NCBI GenBank assembly: GCA_035610365.1
Contig: CM069432.1
Location: 107,217,529-107,281,528 of the forward strand
Source of the DNA: Aquatica leii
Taxonomy: Eukaryota; Arthropoda; Insecta; Coleoptera; Lampyridae
DNA: 64,000 bases
Reading direction: 5' to 3'
Position 1 is the stretch's first letter; each line of letters starts with the position of its first letter. This document shows positions 56,977 through 64,000 of this stretch, one piece after another. The translations under genes were made by a program, and so were the position numbers. The notes under the pieces are model-generated. The model worked only from the letters and a program-made list of their open reading frames with translations, did no database searches and was not told the DNA's origin.

Positions 56977-57282
56977 TCACTCTAGAACAAATTCAATGTT
57001 TGTTGTTTCACCAACAGCTCCTCGGCTCACAAGATAAATGTTTTTTCCCAAACCAATCACGCTATTAATTTGGTTTATGTCTTCAATCGAAAACTTGTTA
57101 GTAAATCGTTGTGGTAGAGGTACTTTAAAATCTTGGCATTCGACAATCACTTGATCTCCAAATTTACCATCTATTTTACTAAAACACTTAATTTTATACT
57201 GCTCATTTATTGATAGACTTCTTGCACTCACATAAGGAACCAAATGAGAGGTTTCGTTCATGTTTGCAAAAAATTGTTCCAT
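56977..57282 (-). CDS. TIR-encoded small protein, right copy (full length)
   Basis: 101 codons, starting MEQFFANMNETSHLVPY; the same protein as the left copy at 40386 but with the additional segment NQINSVIGLGKN and a different last few residues (EFVLE), because the repeat arm ends just before the stop. Two nearly identical copies at opposite ends facing inward mean a double dose of this gene. Possible OB-fold DNA-binding protein; inference only. Confidence 0.75.
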   Translation of the reverse strand: MEQFFANMNETSHLVPYVSARSLSINEQYKIKCFSKIDGKFGDQVIVECQDFKVPLPQRFTNKFSIEDINQINSVIGLGKNIYLVSRGAVGETTNIEFVLE

Positions 57283-57609
57283 CTTAATTTGTTTCTTAAG
57301 TTTATTAAAACGAATAACAGTTATTAAAATACTAATATTAATTCTTCACAAATATCACCTTTATATACACACAACAGCATCCCCACCATCACTACGAACT
57401 TCTCCGACAGACCAAGAACCGAGCATAACCGAAACAAAACAACTCCCACGACGTTTTGCAATTCCCCACCACCTAATACGCCGATCTATCTCGACTTACC
57501 AAATACGAATGCAACTCGAGCATATCCGAAACAAAACGATAGCAACGAAACTCCACGATCTCTTACCGATCTTACCCGAGTGATCCAGAACCGGCCCTAC
57601 TATACTACT
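56991..57609 (-). repeat. Polinton A right terminal inverted repeat
   Basis: Ends ccctactatactact, the inverse of the left end. Homology to the left arm stops near 56991, within the last codons of the ORF. Confidence 0.93.
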
Positions 57610-57615
57610 ATCGTT
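57610..57615. repeat. Polinton A target-site duplication, right
   Basis: atcgtt, identical to 40059-40064. Confidence 0.95.
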
Positions 57616-57726
57616 ATTTAGCGATTCTTGAATGTGATTTATTAGTAGAATAAGAGCGTTAATCCCAAACCTATCTATACGTATCAATTTATTCTTGTAT
57701 AGACGTCCAAATTTGTTTATCGACAT
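57610..57726 (-). pseudogene. Polinton B KFGR-type gene, 5' part
   Basis: Starts MSINKFGRLYKNKLIRID at 57726 and runs to LNN at the insertion point of Polinton A. The remaining part is at 39636-40064. The KFGR motif links it to the gene at 41839 in Polinton A. The downstream codons of the apparent 76-codon frame (57496-57609) belong to the Polinton A repeat. Confidence 0.8.
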
Positions 57727-57783
57727 GTTCGTTATGAGTGCGTATTAAATCGTATTCGTTATTATTAAATAGTATCAATTGGG

Positions 57784-58422
57784 CTATACTGATTTAGGCA
57801 TGTTGCTAATGTATCTCTCTACGTACAACTCTTCCAAGATTGCAATTATCTCGTTATCGTGATTAGTGTGTCTAGCTTGTTTTTTGACCCACAACACCTG
57901 TAATTTGTCTATCAACTCGTGAATATTGTTCCAGTAGCAATATTCGACGGGTTTCTCGCGTCCATTTGAAAGTTTCTTAAATAATCCCTTTCCGTTAAAA
58001 GATAACCACGATAGTGACGATGAAGAGATCGAATCCCTCTGTTGACGACGACGTTTGCTTAGTACGAATAGCAGTTTAACTGTGTTGGTATATTTTTTCC
58101 CACGATTACCTTGCATCGCACTGTTAGAATCATAATGTTTTCGTAAAACGTTTGTTTCATTCAAAATGTTCAAGTATCGTTCCTCGTCTTTGACTTTAAC
58201 CACATCCCAATTCGGTTCTTTCATATCAGCTCGTATATTCCAACTGTACTTGAATATAATTGCTCGTTTATCATTAAGTCTTTACCGTGTATGTCGATAC
58301 GCGTTTTACCTATAGCCCAACTGTTTCTATCAGCATCATAATGGACACCATAAGTAAAGTCAATAATCATTTCGTTTACAGAAGATTCAAACTAATCGAT
58401 GGTGATTCTGTTTCAGTAAATT
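57784..58422 (-). pseudogene. Polinton B YIYWDD-type protein, C-terminal half
   Basis: The frame 58224-57784 contains FNGKGLFKKLSNGREKPVEY, CYWNNIHELIDKLQVL and NHDNEIIAILEELYVE, matching the C-terminal domain of the Polinton A gene at 42263. Upstream of it (58422-58230) another frame reads RIDIHGKDLMINEQLY and VGIYELI, the counterpart of the GLYELL block. The coiled-coil half lies beyond the hAT insertion at 62434-62869. Frames do not join cleanly, so it is inactive. Confidence 0.8.
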
Positions 58423-61400
58423 AGTGATGGCAAAAATCGGTCTTGCTCTTGCAGTCTTGTCTTGGTCTCGCAAGATTTGCAAGACCAAGAGCAAGAGAAC
58501 AACGCTATTAGCAAGACCAAGATCAAGATTCAAGGTTGCAAGACCAAGAGTGGATGCAAGACTAGCTCTGCAAGACTTCTACAAAAACAAGACTATCTTG
58601 TAAGACTCTTGCAGTTTTATTCTTATTACGAGCGATTATACTTCTTTTTTTATTTATCCCACATACAAGAAAACATTTGTTTTCTCAAAAAATTATTGTA
58701 TGTATACGTGAAAATAAAGTAAGTAAAAAGTTTTTTGAAAAAACGTTGTTTTGACTTTAGTAAAATTAGGTATCTTCGTTTGAAAAATAAAATTATAACT
58801 AATAAGTAACCACTAAAATCATCTTAAATGAAATATTTACATAAACCAAGTAACACTATTTAAAATTTGGCTAAAATGTAATTTAATTGTAATAAATTAT
58901 GTCAAGAAAGCATTTTATAATTAGGGTGTACAATAAAAAAAATTTAGTTTTTTAGAAGAGGAAAGTTTATAGTAAATTTGTATTTAAACTAAACGATTAT
59001 CTAAATTTTAAATAAAACATATTTTTCTGTCACATATGAATAGAAACCATATAGGCAGATAAGTACCAACAATAGTATATTACAGTACGAGTGAATGAAT
59101 ATTGTAAATGAAGCGAATGACACTGTATTTCATTTATTACCTAACAAATCAAAAAAGAGATATTTGAAAGAGATGACAAAATTTCGGTCATGGATGGAAT
59201 TAAGGAAGGTACGCGTTGTAATAATAAGTATTGTTTCAAAATATTGTTGGATATGTTTTGGTTTGGTAAATTTAAATATTTTTTGATAAATCTTATTCTT
59301 TCTATTTTATAAAGCTGTTTCAAATATCTGTTTATATAATAATATAAAATTACCGTAGTCAATTTGCGTTGTCAGTAATATTAAATTGAGTGGTGTGTGA
59401 AAAATCTTTACCCCACACTTTCACCCACCCGTTTCCATAGCAACATTTTGAGTGGACTAAACAAAGGTTTTCTAGCTGCGTATCTAAGGATGAAACACCG
59501 TGTTTCAAGAGCAGGATTGAACAAAATATTAATTTTTATCGATTCCTAAAGCGTCGAAACACGCTGTTACGAATTTTAGCAACATTAGCTTATTTGAATT
59601 AATTTAATATTTTTTTGAGTTCTTCGAATATAAACTCTTCACATTTCTATGATCTAATAAATGTATATACAAGTAATAAAATAACAACTTGTGGGAAAGT
59701 CCCAAATTCTTAATTCTAAATTTGTACCAAAAAGCACGTTATACTTAGTTTACAATAAAGGCACCTACAAAGGATTTTAAACCAGCACGGCCGAGGTGTT
59801 GTCCTTTTTCACAAAACAACTGAATTCTTACAACTTAAAAGTACATCCATTATAAAATGCAATAATGCTTATTATTTAATATTTGTGGGAAAAAAAATGT
59901 CGATACTTTAGCACATTTCAACAAGTTTATACCTTCACAAATATTTTTACTTGTCTGTAATTTAAAAGGTTGTTAAAATTCTCAGTTCTCATTCGGCGTT
60001 TTAACGTTGTAGATAGGTTAATAATATAAGGCGACGTTTTTGAAAAGACGATCTTAATAATGACGAGTGATGAAGATTCGATGGAATGGTCGCAACGTTG
60101 TAGTAGTAGTGCAATTCAAAATAGTGATAGTATTTGTGAAAATAATGAACAACGTAAATTATCGGGCAAAAGCAAATAAACCGAATTCTTTGATTATAAT
60201 TCTGGAAGTAAAGACCTTTTTGGTTTGTGCAAGTTATGCGAAAAATTTAAGAGGAAAGTTGAAATCAAAATGCAAAATCGCAATACTTTAGGATTAAGGA
60301 AGCATCTTATGTCAGCCCACAAAAACAATCAACATCAACCATTTCAATTTCGAATTACCTTCAATTTACAGGAGAAGTAAGCACAAAATATTTTCTTCCA
60401 TATAACAATTAACTTTATTTTTAACTACAGACATCACGAAAAAATAAAGACTTTGTCACAACAACGGTGGATTGGGTTTGATGATGACACAACTAAAAAT
60501 TATTTCCAATTAATATGCTCAGAGTGTACGTTTCCGAAAATACAATCTCTTCGACGGCAAGTTAAACAACGATTTGAAGAACTTCAACTCCTTGTTAAGG
60601 ACCAGTTAGAAGCTTGTAAATTTAAAATATCTTTCACAATCGATGGATAGACGTCTGTTGCTGGAAAAACTTTCTACGGTATAACGGCGCATTATATAAA
60701 CGATAACTGGAACTATATATCAGTTGTGCTTGATTTTATCCTTTTTCGTAGTGGACACACAGGAAATGATATAGCAAAATTTTTTTTATTCGTGCTTGCA
60801 ACAATATAAATTAATTCACAAAATACAAAGTATTATTGTGGATAATGCGTCTGCAAATGCCAAATTTATGGAAGAACATGCAAAATTAATTCCCACCTTC
60901 GAATCATACAATCAACATTGCTGGATGGCATATTTTGAATTTAGTTGTTCAGGATTTGATGAAAAACCTGAAAACAAAGAAAACGAAAATGAAGACGAAG
61001 AAAACGAAGACGAAGGCGACAGTGAAATAGAATATAACGACGCTACAAGTGGCGTTATAAAAATAAAGTCTGTTTTCAGCAGAATTTAAAAAAAAGAAAT
61101 ATTGAAAAACAAATTTCGTTCAGCATGCGATACAGCTGGTCCACCAACAGCAATAAGCCCCATTTTGGATTGCCCCACCAGATGGAACTCAACGCATAGC
61201 ATGTTTGGTATTGCGCTAAAATTAAAAGGTAGTATAATAACTTTGTGTAGTAGTGTTGCAGATTTAAGCGAGTTTAATATAACCGAAAGAGATTGATGGC
61301 TATTAGAAAAAGTTTATAAATTTTTGGTGCATTTTAAAAACTTAACTGTAAAACTTGGAGGAGATAAATATGTTACTCTTCTGTTTGTCATTGTGTCTTT

Positions 61401-62425
61401 TAACCTACTACTTGATAAAATTGAGTCAACAATTCATCAATTGGACGAAAAAAGTCGATCGAAACGAGATGGACGAGAAATTAATATTTGCTTTTCAAGC
61501 TTGCAGTGATAAAACGCTAAAGCACTACTAAAAAACTAATTGGGTCTATTATGCGACATTTTGCATAATAGATAGGATAGGTCTGCAACATTTTGATGAA
61601 ATGTATGAGCAATATAAGAATAAAGAAGAAAAAATTGCATTAACTGAATCGTATACAGAAGAGGAGCATGACTGCTAAAGCGATGATGACTATTATTTTC
61701 ATTATATGTATCTTTTTATTGATTAAAATTTTGAAAAATTATTGATGTATATATTATCAGTTTATGACAATTTAAATTTAGCCATTCAATTAAAATGTAG
61801 GTATATACAATTTTAAGGTCCTTTAAAATTAAGAATTGAAATTAATTAACATTTGCTTATGTATTTATGTATTTGTATTTTGATAGTTTATTGAGTATAA
61901 GATTAAATTAAATCTGATTAGATCGTTGACTTGTAAAATTAAAAATTAAGTAACTTAATATTCTGTATCATCGTTCTTATTGCAGGTTTAGTAGATTGAT
62001 GAAAAGTAAGAAAATTTGTTTAATCCACATTCATTTTTAATAATAAAAATTATAAGCAATACATGTTTCCACGCAACAGATGCAGTTGTACTTGTAGATG
62101 GCTTCAGTATTAAAAAAACCGAAACATGTTGGATCTATTATAATTTATGTGGGTTAGACAAAATGTTTTACTTTTTATTAAAGTAACTTAATTTTTCGTT
62201 ATTAATTAAATATCCATCAAAAGAATTTTTTTTATCATTGACTTTCATTGTGAAATTTCATTTCTAGTACGGTGTAAAAATGCAAGACCAAGAACAAAAC
62301 TAAAACTCTATATGCAAGACCAAGATTAAGGATATCAATACAAGACCAAGAGCAAAACCAACTGGTGCAAGACCAAGACCAAGACCTATGTGGTCTTGTC
62401 TTGGTTTTGCGTTTGGTCATCACTA
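58423..62425 (+). mobile_element. hAT transposon, 4,003 bp, with decayed transposase
   Basis: Left end tagtgatggcaaaaatcgg, right end closing with ggtcatcacta; the termini are inverted (tagtgatg..catcacta). It is flanked by a perfect 8-bp duplication cagtaaat (58415-58422 and 62426-62433). Subterminal regions of about 150 bp at both ends are built of gcaagaccaag words, inverted relative to each other. It carries a transposase gene with several stops. It splits the coiled-coil gene of Polinton B. Confidence 0.95.
60060..61678 (+). pseudogene. hAT transposase with BED finger, decayed
   Basis: The ATG at 60060 opens MTSDEDSMEWSQRC and reaches an in-frame TAA after about 40 codons, then continues in frame into a BED-type finger (LFGLCKLCEK, then LRKHLMSAH near 60303-60320). 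An intron-like gap (about 60376-60431) precedes QRWIGFDDDTTKNYFQLI. The catalytic core SFTIDG is followed by a TAG where hAT proteins have Trp, then TSVAGKTFYGITAHYI. Later pieces include IIVDNASANAKFM, a GPPTAISPILDCPTRWNSTH block (catalytic-region TRWNS motif) and a GLQHFDEMYEQYK end. The C-terminal dimerisation domain appears deleted. Inactive. Confidence 0.85.
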
Positions 62426-62433
62426 CAGTAAAT

Positions 62434-62869
62434 TAACGGTCGACAGTGATGTTGATGATGATGGTAATGGTGATGGTGTTGATGACAATGGTGATAACTT
62501 GAATCTCGACGACGATGAACGTATCGATGTCTGTTGACTCACCTTGGTAAACCAACGCTTAAGATTTGGTGATGGCGATGGTGTGGATTGAGACGTTGGT
62601 AGTTGTGGTAACGACGACGACGATAGTTTTGGTTGTTCAGCCATCTTTGTTGCAATACCCTTTAAAGACTTGATTATTGGTTTGTAAACATCACCAAATT
62701 CTGTCGCAGCATCTAAACGTTGTCGTTTAAGAATATTGTACTTTTGCCTATACAAATCACGCACTTTTTGGATTTTATGGTTTAGATTCATTGTCTTGGA
62801 ATCCATAGCCGGATAACATGATGTTGACAATGCTACTGCCTTGGCGGTTGCTATTGTTGTTACTATCAC
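62434..62869 (-). pseudogene. Polinton B coiled-coil protein, N-terminal half
   Basis: From about 62814 leftward: MDSKTMNLNHKIQKVRDLYRQ, then KYNILKRQRLDAATEFGDVY and PIIKSLKGIATKMAEQ, matching the KKFELLKQ..ITKRLETI block of the Polinton A gene, followed by a Ser/Pro-rich linker. The frame upstream of MDSKT is probably leader. The hAT insertion at 62425/62434 removes the rest. The linker is expanded in Ser, Pro and Thr compared with Polinton A. Confidence 0.75.
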
Positions 62870-62898
62870 TGCGATTAACTAAGTCTATATTTATATGT

Positions 62899-63535
62899 TT
62901 AGGGTATTATAAAATGATCGAAACCCTTTCGATAACGACAACCATTCGCATCAATCGCGTCTTTGTTGATTACCATGAATCCGTGTGGGTCTAGCCAAGA
63001 TTTAGCACCCATTTCCTTAAAAACCTGCACGGTAATCGTAGGACTTATGTGATCATCATAAATATGTTTCAGATTCATTTCGTCTTGATAAAACAATATT
63101 ATTACATTGGCATTATCTCGAATCAATTGTTTAGGAATTCGACTATAAGTTTGACCTAGATAGAAACAGTCGATTGCATTTTGTCGACCCATACTGAAAT
63201 ATGGTCTAATATTATCCTGTTTCTCGTAAGCAATGTCGTCAAAAATAAAAATCGAGTCTGGTTTTGCATCTCCTGGTGGCATTATTTCGACATTATCGTT
63301 AAACGTATAATATCCAATTTCAGACATTGGTGTTAAAATTTCGTCCAACAATTTATATTTATCCTGATTCAACGACTGAATAGATGTATATATTTTTAAA
63401 TCGCAATCCATTTTCTTCGGTAATAAGACTAAACATGGCATTTGTTTTACCACAATTGGAGAGACCACATATTATAGCTCGTACTGTGTTTGGAAGGAGT
63501 ACACCATGCTTACTTTTTGTTTTTTCGACTGAATC
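62899..63535 (-). pseudogene. Polinton B packaging ATPase, frameshifted
   Basis: The long frame (from 63468) has SIFIFDDIAYEKQ (Walker B) and YFSMGRQNAIDCFYLGQTYS and RIPKQLIRDNANVII. Walker A, GLSNCGKTN, lies in another frame (about 63440-63475) that starts upstream around KHGVLLPNTVRAII; the frames cross near 63385. The protein clearly parallels the intact ATPase at 43830. Confidence 0.88.
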
Positions 63536-63659
63536 AAGCTGTTATTATGCACCGGCAATCGATGCTTTTGTGTTACCACTTTTATTTTTATACTAAGCAA
63601 CATTATACGAATACAAGTACTTTAATTTTACATTTAAAAAAAATTACATTTAATGCTAG

Positions 63660-64000
63660 CTATTTAATGACTAATATACGTTTAACTTCGCCTGTGAAAG
63701 GGTTATATTGTACAATGGAGCCGTGAATGATTAAACAGTAGGCGACTATTCCGTTTTCAAAATTGTTGTTTGATTCGAATTTGAGTTTTTATTTTGAGTT
63801 GTACAATCAACCACAAATACTGGACCTTCGTTGATTTCGGTATAATCAAAGATGGGTATGTTTATTGCTGAGGTAACGTTTTCGCTACCGCCTACTCGCA
63901 AAATTTCTTATTAAATTACAACTTTTTGCAACTTCTGCTTGACGTCTCGTGATTTCGCCTTCGATGTATAGAAAACTATCGTGAGTTGCTGTTATTAAAC
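63660..64000 (-). pseudogene. Polinton B major capsid relic, internally deleted
   Basis: At the right edge of the window the minus strand reads DDSFLYIEGEITRRQAEVAK, comparable to the start of the capsid protein, and then passes directly to AINIPIFDYTEINEGPVFVV and, in a shifted frame, ENGIVAYCLIIHGSIVQYNP with a stop at 63660. The latter matches the TTAYCLILHDRIVKY end of the Polinton A capsid candidate. The middle of the capsid gene is missing. In Polinton B this gene is on the same strand as the ATPase, unlike in Polinton A. Confidence 0.7.

Larger units (their letters stand above)
40065..57609. mobile_element. Polinton A: complete Polinton/Maverick, 17,545 bp
   Basis: Starts agtagtatagtagggcc and ends with its inverse, with 0.6-kb terminal inverted repeats and a perfect 6-bp target duplication. 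It encodes the Polinton hallmark set: retroviral-type integrase, protein-primed DNA polymerase B, FtsK/HerA-like packaging ATPase, adenain-like protease and a capsid candidate. Gene order from the left: TIR ORF(+), integrase(-), KFGR protein(-), coiled-coil protein(-), ATPase(-), PLA2 protein(+), protease(+), minor capsid candidate(+), small basic protein(+), major capsid candidate(+), unknown(-), PolB(-), CHHC zinc finger(+), spliced gene(+), small Cys protein(-), TIR ORF(-). Several genes are broken, so this copy is not fully autonomous unless some breaks are read errors. Confidence 0.96.
57610..64000 (-). mobile_element. Polinton B, right part
   Basis: Continues the interrupted Polinton B: KFGR gene, YCYWNN-domain gene, coiled-coil, ATPase and capsid remains, all on the minus strand, with a hAT element inserted at 58423-62425. 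The element runs off the window's right edge, so its terminus is not visible. Confidence 0.85.

Overview
The window is nuclear DNA of an animal, most likely an insect and possibly a hemipteran. It is strongly A+T-rich, its genes have GT-AG introns, it carries Homer (a metazoan synaptic scaffold gene), and most of the rest is nested transposable elements. The insect assignment is inference from gene families; nothing in the window fixes the species.

Left part (1-26561). The only clear host gene is the 3' half of Homer on the + strand: coding exons at 7089-7273, 19398-19540 and 19593-19778. The 12.1-kb intron between the first two is filled with old repeats: hAT transposase relics, tRNA-related SINE-like units, a long non-autonomous hAT-like copy that has lost its 3' terminus, and simple repeats. 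The EVH1-encoding 5' exons must lie upstream of the window.

Middle (26562-40064). A young Copia element (198-bp LTRs identical by eye, 5-bp target duplication) has lost almost all of its reverse transcriptase. It is followed by a palindrome-rich inverted-repeat element with a 408-bp hAT-type MITE inside it, a Gypsy integrase relic, a tandem duplication interrupted by a 1755-bp hAT-type element with a perfect 8-bp target duplication, and then the left part of a degraded Polinton/Maverick (Polinton B).

Centre (40065-57609). A structurally complete 17.5-kb Polinton (Polinton A) sits inside an open reading frame of Polinton B. It starts AG and ends CT, has inverted repeats of about 0.6 kb, and is flanked by the 6-bp duplication atcgtt. 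It encodes a chromodomain integrase, packaging ATPase, PLA2 protein, adenain-like protease, minor and major capsid candidates and protein-primed DNA polymerase B. The major capsid, integrase and ATPase frames are open; the polymerase, the PLA2/protease locus, the minor capsid candidate and the coiled-coil gene carry stops or frameshifts. A 4-kb cargo region (52.9-57.0 kb) holds a two-exon CHHC zinc-finger gene resembling GTSF1/Asterix, a five-exon gene of unknown function whose exons are all in phase 0, and a tiny four-cysteine ORF. This cargo is the most unusual content of the window.

Right part (57610-64000). Polinton B resumes: the other half of the interrupted gene, then coiled-coil/capsid-associated, ATPase and internally deleted capsid remnants. 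A 4.0-kb hAT element with a perfect 8-bp duplication splits the coiled-coil gene. The order of insertion can be read directly: Polinton B first, then Polinton A and the hAT element into it independently.
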